Shown: positions 1 through 12,100 of the stretch, in pieces
Numbering within the stretch: position 1 is the stretch's first letter
How the letters are laid out: the number at the start of each line of letters is the position of its first letter
Origin: Echinococcus granulosus
Taxonomy: Eukaryota > Platyhelminthes > Cestoda > Cyclophyllidea > Taeniidae
Direction: 5' to 3'
Assembly (NCBI RefSeq): GCF_000524195.1
Contig: NW_020170430.1
Span: 365,547-429,546, forward strand
Length of the DNA stretch: 64,000 nucleotides
Program-made: the position numbers and the translations under genes
The notes under the pieces: generated by a model
Seen by the model: only the letters and a program-made list of their open reading frames with translations
Databases searched by the model: none
Told to the model about the DNA's origin: nothing

Positions 1-342
1 ATGAGGTTTACGTCCTGACCGAAGACAGGAGACCGCCGGTTAGGAACCTCAATGGGAGCTCATAAGTGGTAGCACCGGGGACGGCGCTAAAAGGACGAGG
101 GGGCTATGTAATACTTATGTTGTTTGAATTTGCCCTTCAGGGAGGAGGCAAGCAGAAAATTCGAACCTGGTAACTGGGTCGCCCTCTCCCTTACCTAGTG
201 ACTGCGGCTCCCCTCCTTCTTGAATATTGTATTTTCCCTATACATCTTGTCGTCTTTAATAAAGATGTCCAAAGTAAACCAACCGGGCTTGTCTAGGAAC
301 GCTAGGAATCGGGAAGCGGAGACCGAGGAGTCTCGCTCCACA
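1..342 (+). mobile_element. 3' end of a probable LTR retrotransposon (PPT plus 3' LTR)
   Basis: A purine-rich run at 89-103 looks like a polypurine tract. It is followed at 107 by TGTAATACTTATG, which would be the 5' TG of a short LTR. The candidate LTR ends in CA at 341-342, giving about 236 bp. An AATAAA polyadenylation signal lies inside it at 258-263, as expected for an LTR. Base composition in 1-342 is richer in G and C than the AT-rich sequence that follows. No gag or pol frame is visible because the window begins inside the 3' non-coding part. The second LTR and the target-site duplication are outside the window, so this rests on layout only; an ordinary gene 3' end is the main alternative. 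Confidence 0.4.
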
Positions 343-945
343 ATTTAATTGAGTCAAGATCAACACAATGTTTTAGCAACATGGCTAAGAAAGGGATGAA
401 GAACATTCAAAATTGCTTGACTAGTTGCTCTAGATGATGAAAAATTATATTGCTTTTAAGACTATTGTGACGATGTGGAAATAAATGTGAACAACAGATA
501 CACAGCTTTGAACAACTGTTAAAACTACATAAAGAAGATTTGCATCTTAGCAGATTTCGCTTATAGTATGGCACACTAAAATACGAAATTACTGGATTTA
601 TGAACCGAATTTTCAATAGTTCTTAGCTGTTGCAAACAAAGTTTTACTCATGGGTTATCCAACATACTTCATTCTTACTGGCTGGTTTTGACTTTATGCT
701 TTCGGTGTTCCGATAGGTCTGTTGACAGTTTTGGGATTTTGTCGTTACTTGTCGTGCTGTTCGCTGATGTCGAGTGGCGTTCCCTTTGGCGTTATTTAAC
801 ATTAATTTGTCTTGAGTCCGGAGCACTTACAGTTGAAGCTAGTCTGTTTTTCATCAGACCATAATGTCAACGAACCGACCGCGACGCCTTGCGGCTCAGT
901 AAGCTTTCTGTTTATTGTTCCAATATTTTGCAAACCAGAAAGGCT
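343..945. other. Upstream region of GTF3C2 with a short uORF
   Basis: AT-rich spacer with no convincing gene; open frames on both strands look random. A 12-codon upstream ORF (864-902, peptide MSTNRPRRLAAQ) starts 82 nt before the chosen GTF3C2 start and ends before it. In the GTF3C2 frame a TAA stop lies at 862-864, so the coding frame cannot extend much further upstream unless there is another exon. A pyrimidine-rich stretch ending in CAG at about 937 could be a splice acceptor for a 5' leader exon or for spliced-leader addition. Confidence 0.4.
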
Positions 946-3900
946 ATGTCATCTTTTGCAATGCCTGAGAGCGATGAGGACAGTGTTCTCAGTTCAAAGA
1001 GTCAACATTCAGACTTCAATGCATCGGAGGAAGCGTCTTCACCTTCGTCCACTTCTTCGAGTAGCCCTGATTCTACTGAATCTCCTTTGGAAGATGCTGT
1101 TTCTGAAGAAAATCACAGTCAATTTAGACGACTAGACAGTGACACTCGTGGTCCGTGTGTTCCTTCAGTCTCGCGTATTCTCCCTCCTTTCGGTAGAGTC
1201 GGTTTTACCTCGGAAAAACCTCGTAAAATCGCATTAGATATTTTCCAGGAAGACTTGAATTACCACACATCCCTTTGCAGCATGCAGTTACATCCATTCT
1301 CTTTCTTTTCGCCGTAATTTGTTGGTCACTCATAATAAGCATCTTTAGAAAGTCCGGATTATCAGAGGTGTCCACATTCCTGCAGAGACAGCGCATGCTC
1401 TTCTCCCTAAACTCCTTGACACCTGTTCCCGAGAAGTATGCTATGGAAATACCATTTGGTATATTATTATGTTTAGTGAATTGGCGAAGTATATGCCGGA
1501 GTCTTCGAAAAGTCCCACCATGGTATTCTTGGATGAGCAAAAGAGGGTGGAGACGTCGCGTTTTTACTTTAATCAAGGTAATTAATCTTTAGTAAACCCA
1601 ATCTTTTTACGTATCTGCTGTTTGGATTCTCATCTTGTGATATCAACATTTTTTATGTCCAGCTCTGGACTATTCAGTGCTTTAGTAATGATTAAACCTG
1701 CCATTTACATCCCTGCATATTTTTGAGGCTTTGAGGAGAATGAATCCAAATTTATGGTATTTTACTAAAGCACTTTTTTGTGTTTTTAGCTCACAATGTT
1801 CTCTACACGGGTGGCTATGTGAAATGCCTTTCCTGGTCGCCACCTTATGTGGATGAGAAAGGTGTTTCGTTATCTTTTGTGCCGGGTTATTTGGCCATCG
1901 CCTCCCATACCAACATCGGTACTCGAGTTAATCTAAGTGATCCCATCACTTCTGACTTCGGTCTTATCCATATCTGGTCTTGCAACGACTTGACTCTCAC
2001 TGCTAAGTAGGTTGTTCCTTTTTTAATGGAAGTTTTATACTTTAATACTGGCATTTCCATTTGAACCATGTAGTACCATTGATAGTTCGAGTAAACTGCA
2101 AGTGTAACCAGTTCATGTGCAAAGCCTTCCTTAACCCTACTTAACGCAGCTCTCGTGGCAAAATCCATCACTTAGCACCAAGCATCCGCTGTCGCAGAGT
2201 GAACAGGTCGTTTGAGTACAAGACAGGTCCATGCTCCCCACTCCTAAGTTTTAGGTCGCAAAGCGTGTTAAATTTCAATCTAAGTCCCGTATGGACCCAT
2301 TTTGTGTTAATTTATCTGTCCTTTACCGCGTCTCTCATCTTGCCGTTCTTTAGACAATCATGCCCTCAGTTGAAGCCGCACTTTTTCCTCGCTCATAACT
2401 GGGGTCATGTGATGGATTTGCGATGGTTGCCTGTGCCTGTTCAGTGCGCGAACCGTTCGGATGAGTGCGAACTGACCCGTCTCCTGCCTTCGGTGAACAT
2501 GACTCCCAAGCAGATCGCCCAGCTTATTGAGGCCGTGGTGGGTCATCTGGTTGCCGCCTGTACCGACGGATTTGTTCGCGTTTTCCTAGTTCCTGCGGTG
2601 GACAATCGGTTTAACTTGCCGGAGGAGTTTAAAGTGGTGCTCCCTACCAAAATATCATTTGATGGAGTGCCCCAAAACGTCTACCAGTTTAAACCAAAAA
2701 CAGTGCTTCGATTGGCACCTAGCACAGGTAATTCTGAGATCCTTTTTTTTCTTGCATCTCTAAGTTGAGAAGTTTTTGGTTATTTTACTTCCGCCCTTCG
2801 TGTAGATATTCCCTCGTGGTTGGGGTGGCCAAACGTGCTTGCCATACGAAGTGATTTCCCACATCGTCTTGTGGTCGGTTATACAAGTGGTATGTACAAG
2901 GACCATTAATTTCATTTGTATACGCTGATGCTTTGATTACATGACATTTTGTGTCCCTTCATCCCCACGTTAGGTCACCTAGGTCTCTACAACCTTTCTA
3001 CATTGAATACACACTTTGCAAAGTTGAATGATTGTCTCTTACGGCCGATAATTCTCACTCATCTCATTCCTGGACCCTTCACTTCTATTGCTCTCCACCC
3101 GCTTTATGAAGGCATCGTTGTCGGACTTGGTAGGTCAAAAGTCTTTTGACAAACCATCCTGATACTTGCGAGTGCCCCACGCCTGGCTTCATGCGTCATG
3201 TGGTCAATATTAGGAGTGGAACCTATAGATACCTCAAGAAATACGATTTAGTGTCCCTATTCATATTGACGAAGCTGCTAATTATACCTTGATGCACCAC
3301 TTAAATCTTCAGACTCGGATGCCTAGCTAGCACCTCCTGTGTGCTTGCGTGTGTTTATGTAGGGCTGGACCGAGAGATAAACGTGTGGGATCTAGGAGAT
3401 CCGGGGTGTGTGCAATGTGGTCTACCAGAACTCTCCTGGCCCACCCTACGCATGGGCTGGGGCGGCTGCGTAGTGTGGCCGCGAGCCAGTGATAGTATCT
3501 GGGTTGGACGTGAGGAGTACCTCTTCCCCTTCTCCAAAAAGAGTACACCCGGAGGTGCTGTCACTCTGGCCAGCCTCAAGAAGCCCTCCGATGTGCCCGC
3601 CCGCATGCGCGCTTATACCGCCTGGTTCCCCACCGTTTCCCCTATCGACTGCTCCCGTTACTGCTTCGAGCGCGGATTCGAAGCCACCACTGTGAGTATG
3701 ACATCCTCTTTTCTGTTGAAGCTTAACTCCTGCTTATCTCAGTCGGCTTTCGCTGTACCCAAACTATTGTTTATGATTTTCTTCGTAAATCGTTAGATTT
3801 TTCAAACTTTTTTCAGGTTTGCATTATCAAGGCCTACTTATAATTTGTAAACGGATATGTGCTGGACCTCATAAATTGTCGCCCAAATCTAGGCCCGAAG

Positions 3901-5402
3901 TCGATCTTCTTTTTGCTTAAATACTAAAGGGAGGTGTTTATAAGATGATTCAGATGTTTCTCATGAATGTAGTGTGGATGCGACAAAAGTAATTCTCTTG
4001 CAAGTCTAGTTAGCTGCTTAAAATGCCTCAATGGATTTACCTTTTCTAAGTTATGGGTAGAACTGAGTAGTTGAGCTTGTAACTAACTCAATAGTCCTGT
4101 ATTCATACTTTTCCGTCTTTTTTTCTCGAATACCAATGAAAATGTTCGTTTCTGTAATCGACAGATGATTTCCGTAAAATGTGGTGTAAGTTTTGTAATA
4201 AAATGCCGGTATGAGTTCAGTAATCTATTTGAAATTTATCGTAATAGTTTTGGCGTTTTGTTTTCAATTTAGTGTCTCGATTACTCCGATTCATTTGGAT
4301 TCCTTATACAAGGCGACGCAAACGGCCAGATTAACTTCCATTCCTGGGTGCTGGATCCACGGCGCGTGATGCGGGAGAAGACCCGTCTTGCAATTCAAGT
4401 AAGCCTCCCATGCACTTGCTGAAGCCGAACGAATTCCTTCTATGCATTAATAGAAAAGAAAGAAAATTGTAGTTTCTAGGTGATTACGTTATTCAGCAGC
4501 ATTTGCTCTCCTTTTTCCCTTACGAAAGAAGAAACACCGAACATATCAGTGGATTATGCGAAAGCGGACCGGCACACGAGGGTGTGGCAATGAGGCGTCG
4601 ACAACCCGAAACTTCATCGACGAGCACACCGCTCTTAACTTGAATGCCCCCGAAGAGCCCTTTGAGGAGGAAATTCGACAAGGCTGCGAGCTCTGTGGCG
4701 AAAGTGGACAGACCCTCTGTTGGCATAAGGTGGATCGGTATTTCGAATTCGTATTCAGGGTAAATTCTGCCTCGCTAATTTCTGTTACTTTTAAAAGTCC
4801 CTTACATTACTAAGGCGCAGTCTACCTTTGTAATTGTTTTTTTTTCCTCTATAGGAAGGCGTGGGACTACAGAAGAGCAAATATGACTTCGTTAACTCTA
4901 CTTTTTCCAGTATAAGCAAGGTAGGTTAAATGTTCCTACGATACCTTTTATTGATATGTTTTTGTGACTCACTACTATTAATTCCATGTCGATACCCCCA
5001 TCCATTTATTGATGTTCAGTTAATCCTAACAACGGTTAATAAATTGAGCATAATCTTTTGACTGTCAAAGCAAGCATTGCTTAAAATGTTATTTATTAGA
5101 GATGCTTGTAAGCTCATCGAAATGTGTTCCTCCGCCCTTGCTAGGTGGCCGTATCGCCCAACCCCGGATCGGCTAGTTGGATAGCAGTGGGCACGGGGTT
5201 CGGTGTGGTGCAGCTGCTGTGTCACGAGCAGTTTTACCACCCTGGCATGGACTCGGCCTTGGGGCGCACGCCGCTGCCCGGAGGGCCTGCAAAGGGCAGC
5301 TTCTTTGTGCCCTCAGGGGGCGCCGACACTGACCCCTCTTGCTCTGATTCTGACCACTCCGACAGCGAAGCCACCGTCCCTTTTCGAAGGGTGGATCAGT
5401 AA
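946..5402 (+). CDS. GTF3C2: General transcription factor 3C subunit 2 (TFIIIC WD-repeat subunit)
   Basis: WD40 subunit of TFIIIC, the nuclear factor that binds A/B-box promoters of tRNA genes and recruits TFIIIB and RNA polymerase III. Exons: 946-1313, 1477-1577, 1790-2006, 2354-2727, 2806-2889, 2974-3129, 3363-3691, 4273-4398, 4529-4759, 4855-4920, 5145-5402. They total 2310 nt in one open frame (769 aa; human about 911). The N-terminus is Ser/Glu-rich and acidic. WD-type blocks follow: TGGYVKCLSW, GHVMDLRWLP with HLVAACTDGFVRVF, RLVVGYTSG, EINVWDLGDP, QGDANGQI and VAVSPNPGSASWIAVGTGFG. The last aligns with the human C-terminal 'VRFSPN...GWLVSGG' block. A Cys cluster (C-x2-C-x7-C-x-H) lies in exon 9. 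The start at 946 is the first ATG after an in-frame stop; 961 is an alternative. Exon 1 to 2 is the least certain junction. The identity is recalled similarity, not a search. Confidence 0.85.
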
Positions 5403-5525
5403 GACTACGAGGTTTTCATCGTGCTTGGCCGTCTTTTTGTGTGTAATAGTTTCTGTACATGGACATTGACACACATCTGTAAGCTGGGGGCTCACCTGCC
5501 GCACTCTGGTGGGACGTTTTATTTT

Positions 5526-5531
5526 AATAAA
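5526..5531 (+). promoter_or_regulatory. Polyadenylation signal AATAAA for GTF3C2
   Basis: Canonical AATAAA about 124 nt downstream of the GTF3C2 stop. It fits a short 3' UTR ending before the convergent POLG gene. Confidence 0.6.
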
Positions 5532-6172
5532 CTATTTATATCGTTTTTCGGATCGTCGTAGGATAAAATGTTTCTTTGTTACCAACGCGGATGATTTGGC
5601 AGGCCCTCGGGATAGACCAATCCGGAGAGGCTGGATGATGTGTATCGTAACCGGACGAAATGCTCCTTAATCTCAGTTTCAAAATCTGTAACTCGAAGCA
5701 GAAAGTGATGCGCGTATTTTGTGAATTTTAATTGCAGAGTGGCTTGCTGCAATTGTATAGGGGGCAAGAATCGTGGTTTGGTGTATAAAAACTTTATGTC
5801 AAAAAATCCTCAAATGACATTTGTTGCCGGTTCACGCGCTTCACTGTCAAAAGGTTCCATTGCACCTCCTGTTCGTTCAATAATTTCAGTGATTGTAAAC
5901 GATCGTCCTAGAGATAGGAAAACAACATCACTTATTTTTATTGGTCAAGTTACAGTTTATCAAGCCAATCTGGTTTCGGTTCAGGTAATTGTCCCACAGA
6001 CAAGCCCAAACATCAATCTATTTTCAGTTGACGCCTGAATTTGATTTCAAGTCTTCACGTAAGTTGATTACGCAACGCTACTTCGTTCACAAGGTTATCT
6101 TCATGATGACTTATTTCACAATGGTACAGAACGAAGAGTGAATATGCAGGTCAAACAAAATGCAGTTAACGA
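5532..6172. other. Convergent intergenic region / POLG 3' UTR
   Basis: Separates the 3' ends of GTF3C2 (+) and POLG (-). It carries the minus-strand AATAAA at 5937-5942. A minus-strand open frame at 5579-5767 shows no recognisable domain. I see no other gene. Confidence 0.4.
5937..5942 (-). promoter_or_regulatory. Polyadenylation signal AATAAA for POLG (minus strand)
   Basis: TTTATT on the plus strand reads AATAAA on the minus strand, about 230 nt beyond the POLG stop at 6173-6175. It leaves about 400 nt between the two convergent transcripts. Confidence 0.45.
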
Positions 6173-9100
6173 TCAAGTCGGTCGCTTTATGACCTCACCT
6201 TTTGGGATATTGTACGTAATTTCCAGACCGTCTGGGTTTGATGGTGTTTTACAGTCATTCGAAGGATCCTTCCGCAGACACGTGTCAACTTCCACTGAGC
6301 TGAAGTACGCGACCGACTACGATAAAACATGCGCATGTTACCATTGTTGGTTCGAAAATAAACGGCATAATATAGTTAGAAAGCCCACCTCCGGCAAGTC
6401 ATGCATTCCTAGTTGAAAGGCGAAGAGTGCTCGAGTTAACAGGTTGCTTATCTGAAAAGACGATAACGAAATGGTAATTTGTAATAATGATAAAGGCGTA
6501 AGTAAAAAGGGAGTCTGTGGACCTGGAGGGCAAGAGCCATCTGATCGGCGCATCGTTGGTCGCAGAGATAGCGGACTTCATCATGAATGCTGATGCATAG
6601 GCGAGCTCGTAGGCTGTACTTCTTTATCAACCAAGCCATGAACACAAGAAGGCAGTGGAGGTAGTCGACTGCCGAACTTTGTACCACCCAATTTATGCGA
6701 CTGGGGAGAAACTTGGTGAAAAAAAGGCACAAAAATGATAAAAACCTGCCCCAGAAAACGATGCGAAAGGGTGATGAATCTTCTCAAAGGTTATCTTCAC
6801 CCAAATCGTGTCGCAATGGTGCAAAATGCGACGAAGAAGGAAGCTTACATCGTCCTTGACAACCGTAGGAGTTAATGTTTTGGTTATCTGAGCGCCGAGT
6901 ACCGGAGTTCGCGGTTCGGGGCTTCGAGCAATCGCCTCTAGTGCATTGAACACACAGGACTCTGTTCCATCCTTCCAAATGTATCTCGTCTCCGCCTCTT
7001 CCTTACAGCCTTTCCCCATATGCACTGGAACCCGGTGTCCTTTCGTCGCTCGCATCAACTTCTCCGCCTTCAAGCTGGCCTCCTCAGGCTGTTGAAGATA
7101 AATCAAACCATCATACTTCGTTACACTCCACTAGGAATGGTGGACAGATCGTCTGACAGGGTAAATTTGTCAAGCCGTGGGTTACTATCATTGACTTGGT
7201 TAGGGAGCATACATCGTAGTAAATAAAACTTGAGTGCCGTTCTTAACATCAGCTGTCTACCAATGCCTACATCATGAAAAATTTCTGCAAAGAATACTGT
7301 GTGTTAACAATCAGAATTTTGGAAATAGTAAAATAGAAACCACCATGGCTTTTTGGTTCCATGAAGCCAGTGCTGGCTTAATAACAGGATGGCATGAAAG
7401 TAGATCAGGGCAATACTAGGCCGCAAATTACACGTAAGTTTGATTGGAACTTGGACAGCAGATGCTTGGTAAACTCCAGTCCCGAGCCGTAAAGGCGAGC
7501 ATAATTTAGAATTTTGGCTTCGTTGCGCTTGATTCCAATAAGATTCGCTGTCTTGGTGTGCAAGTCCGTACCCTTGGCTTTGCTACCTTCAAGGGTCATC
7601 CAACCATAGGGAGTTCCGCCTATTCAATTTTAATGAAGAGGATTATAAAAGATGGGAATGATAATTAAAAATAGCCTTGGATAAAGCAGGCCTTTACCGA
7701 ATAAAGACGACTACATCTGCAAAGAGCATTAAGTGAAATGAGTTAATATCAGAATCACCACCAAACGAAAGCTAATTGTTGGATGTCAGAATAGAAAAAC
7801 ACTTCGGCACGCCCAGAACAAAACATTTTTTCAACGAATAAAATTGAACTAAACTATCTGTCACTAAAACTCTCATGGCGCTTTAAGAATTACGGGATGA
7901 TGGTAATTTAATGCATATTCCCGCAGTTAATTTGAAAACAAGGTCACTCATCTGCACTCTTGTCAATTGAATACATTTTTCAAGGGAACAAGTACTTGGT
8001 ATTTATTTTGTGCAACACCCAAAAAAAAAACTTTTGAATACCACAATATAGAGCGTTTGAGTCGGATTTTATGCACCTTTCTGGAGGTTCTAAAAATCCT
8101 TGCAAAACGTTTCAAAATACATCACTACAAATAATGCTACAATAATAAAATATTATTCAAGCGCACAAGATGGCATTGTTATTGGTCCATACAGAGAGTT
8201 GAAACTTTCGTCTACAGCCCGGCAGTCATATCTTATTTCGATTTGAGAATATACGCTTTCTGAGAATAACCACGCCAAGGTGATAGTCAATTCGACCAGA
8301 TTGGTTTAAGGAACAACGACAACTATAAATAGCAGCGCTGGCATCAACGAAATATTTTGGGCACTTTGATCACGATGCCACATATTGAAGTAGTGGGGAA
8401 ATCATGTGGACTAGTTGCAAAACAATGAAATCAGACCAAAGTGGGAGGGAGGGGGACGAGGAGTAACCTACCCTGGAAGCCGACTACCGAGTCGCCGATT
8501 AGAGAGGCAATCCACATCTCCTGCGAGTCGACATCGGCTCCCACGAGACAAAATCCGGGAGGCGCCTGCACCAGCGCCTTGATCTCGCTGCCCAGGCGCT
8601 CGCGTTCAGCATTGCTGGCGGTGAGCCAGAGTGGTTCCACCGCGCGCCGCGATATGGTACCCGCCGCTATTACCTGCGGCAATATTGCCCCGTACCTGCG
8701 GCCGAATGGCACCTTTCCATTCCTAAGGGCTCTGAAATAACGCTTAGAGTAAGTCAAAATATACGCGTTAATGATCGAGAACCTAAATTCCTTTCAATTC
8801 CAACAGAGGGTTTGAAGGCCTGGTCCCCCCTTCACATGAAAGAGGGGCACGAAGTCTAAGTAAACAATCAACGGTAAAGCTATGAAGCGCGCACAATGTT
8901 GCATCCAAATGTATTTGTAGAAAAATTTTTATGCACAGCCGGTTATAAGGTGCTGTAAAAACCCAAACTTGGTAATACAAAACTATGTAACAATTGGAGT
9001 TTGTGTCTACTTTGTAACAGACGAAAATTAGACATAAAACACCCACACAAAAGAATTCGTAAAAAAATACGCATAAAACTAATAAAGTGATGTATTATCA

Positions 9101-12100
9101 GAAATCATGCCACTGTAATTAAACACTATAGTCAAGTCCAGTGGGAAATGAAGTAGTTATTGGCATTCAGTGCGCCCTCGAATGGCAATTCTGATGAGTT
9201 TTGGGGTTGAAAAGCCTCTAAGCATCCTCCGATCACCATGACCCGTGCAATTAATGTTGATGGGATGAAAGGAGCAGATCAACAATAATGGGCATAGGGG
9301 AACTTACGTTTGGACAGTAGGTGGAAGTAGGTTTGTTTCAAGAAATACATACATTTGTGACCTAGGAATGTTAGAAATAGGTAAGTAAAGGCATTAAAGA
9401 TCTCCGCAGTAAGCAATGAAGTATAATAAGGGAAACTGAGGAGACATTTGGAAATACGAATTATGTAAATTTAGTCTAATAGGTGCATTAATCCAAGACG
9501 AGGATAATGCGACCAATCTTCTTGTCATAGGGGTATTTGTAAATGACCTAGAGTTGTTTACAGTAGGGTAGAAGAAAATTCGGCCATACTACAACATCGC
9601 TGATTGTAGGCATGGACTCCGGTGTGTGAACAGTTAAGATACAACCGATAAGCACCAGCAAGTATCACTTAAATATGAACAGGACAACACGGCGTGAGAA
9701 AGCGGTATACACACATGACGCGCTTGGAATAGCTCTGCCAGAAGGAGGCGCGAATGCGATCACGGAGAATTTGATCGGCAGAATGATCCTCGCCCCCACC
9801 AGCCGTGGGAGAGCTGTACAGACGACCCGAGGCTATGTGCACCTGAAAGGGCTTCGAGAGGGGTGACCCTACCGGTAGTCCCGTACCAGCCTACAAAAAA
9901 TCGCCACTGTGTTGTAAACACAACACTCAAAGTCTAAGCAAACTGAAACACGCCATGCGTCGCACTTTATCACTATTTGACTTCTAAATTTTGTCACTCA
10001 TAGTCACAATGATTCCGCTTTCCTTTTCACATCGTAAGTTATTTACATTATACCATAACAGATTAGGTGACGAAATTGGGATGGCAATTTCACTAAATGT
10101 TTATATAGAGATTCCGAAACATAAAATAAACAATTTATGGCCTTTTGTGATTACCACTAATAAACCTTGTGCTAAATGTTTCGACAAAATTGCTTGCCTG
10201 GACTGCCAAAAATAGGCCTTTGTTAAGCTATTTCAGAGTGCAGCTGTCAAAAGTGGGTGCAACGTAATTAAAATCCCGTCATTTTAAAGTTGCATTAAGC
10301 ACTAAAAAGACACTGTAGAAGGGATATGGAGAGAAAAGTTAAAGCAAAAAACGACCTCGTTGGGAAGAGGACAGAACCAGCATGTAGGAATCTCTGGATT
10401 GATTGTATCTGTGGCGGAGCGACGGAGTTTCTTTCGGCGACTAGCCGATATCCATTTAACCGAGTGGTCCGTTTCGTAGCGATCCTTATTTCCCCAAAAT
10501 AGAGCGCCCTTTGCCTAGGCACCACTGAATGAAGCAATCGAGTGTTGCAGTGCAACTATATTTGAAAATGACAGTTACTTACCTGAAGTTCCCCCAAGTT
10601 TTCGTATACTGGGGGCAAGGAATTCTAAAACCAAATGGAGTAATTTTATTCAGAAGGCATGAATGTTTAAAGACGCGATACAAAAGAAACTATACTGATA
10701 TTTTTAACCGATAGAATATCGTTACAGGAATACTGCTCATTTGGTTAAACCAGATGACAAAAAGCTTTTATGAAACGAATCTACCATTGCCAGTTGTTAA
10801 TATGCTTATTTAAGTCACTTAATGTGCTAGAAAAAAGGCGAAAGCTCACTACTAGATGAAGTGGGACAATTTTTGCAAGAACAAATTCAATAAATCGGGC
10901 AGAATGGTTTGAAGGGGCTAGAGATGCAAGGTGAAAATAAGACTGAGTCATCACTTCGGTGGATAAACAGCATAAACAGAAGAACTTTAGGAACCAAGGT
11001 TACTATAATAATTTCAGAGAGAGATAAGAAGTGAGAGAAAACAACAGATATTTACAAGCTTGATAAGTAAAAGAGTGGCTAACAAGATCTCACTTACCTT
11101 TGATTTAACTTGTTCCCCACGATCATTATCAGATATCTTTTTGAGAGACGAAACAAGATGATTTACAGTATCCAAGTCAAGTGGCATCACTTCCACGCTG
11201 CGACGCAGTTCATCCAGCAGCAGATCATCACGAGCATCGGGATTTGCACGAGTCTCAAACGCCCTGCGCGAATTCACACCGCATAGACGTTCCTCCATTT
11301 CCTTCGTCCAATACTTAAGATATTCTCTGTGATAAAAATCAGCTCAATTGTAATAGAAAAGCAGTTAAAATGGTGAAATACAGGCAACCATAGGCACCTA
11401 TAGGGAAATATGAGCTCATCCGGACCAGTTGCAGACATTTTGGTAACCTTAAAGACAGGTAGAATTTGGCTTCTTGTAGATTCGTCAGATTGCTTTTGTT
11501 CGTAGTACCGAGGATCGCCAACCGGTTTTGGTACTCTTCCGGGAATAAGTGTACCCCATTTCAATATCTGCATTGATAACATAGACGAAACAAATAAGTA
11601 CTTGGTCGTAGTGAAGTGGTAGGCCCTTCCAACAAAGACGGAGTAATTTGGGTGCGATCTTCATTTGCGCTGTTATCAACGCGGGTCCGCTCTTGTAGTT
11701 ATCTTTTATAGGTTTTGGAATAAGCTCGCGGTACCACCTAAATATTCCGATGTCAAATTACATTAAAAGAGGGCTTACTTCGGTAAATTAGCAAGAATTT
11801 GTGCGCTTTCTGATTTCTAAAATTGTAAATATATTACGGCAAGAAAATGCATGAAGTAAAAAGGACAAATAGCCTACATTCGCTGGTTTTTTTGGTTTCG
11901 ACCAATCTAAATCCCAGAGCCAAGGATCCTTTTCATAGCTATACGCAATTCAAAGAGGATGATAGCAGTAAGCAACCAGACCATTGAGGAGATATAGATT
12001 TGTACTTGGAAAAGTACCTTTTGTCACTTCCGTTATGCTTTTGCAAAGCGTCTTCAGCTAGTCGCTGAAGAAGCACTTTTTGCTTTGTGTTCAAATCATC

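Noticed and set aside
5579..5767. Minus-strand open frame as a last POLG exon
   Set aside because: A donor-like GTGAGG lies in the last POLG exon, but that exon already ends in a stop after the conserved C-terminal block. The downstream frame shows no similarity to the POLG tail.
9675..9866. Plus-strand open frame of 63 codons
   Set aside because: It is the antisense of POLG exon 12, which has clear splice sites and matching phase on the minus strand.
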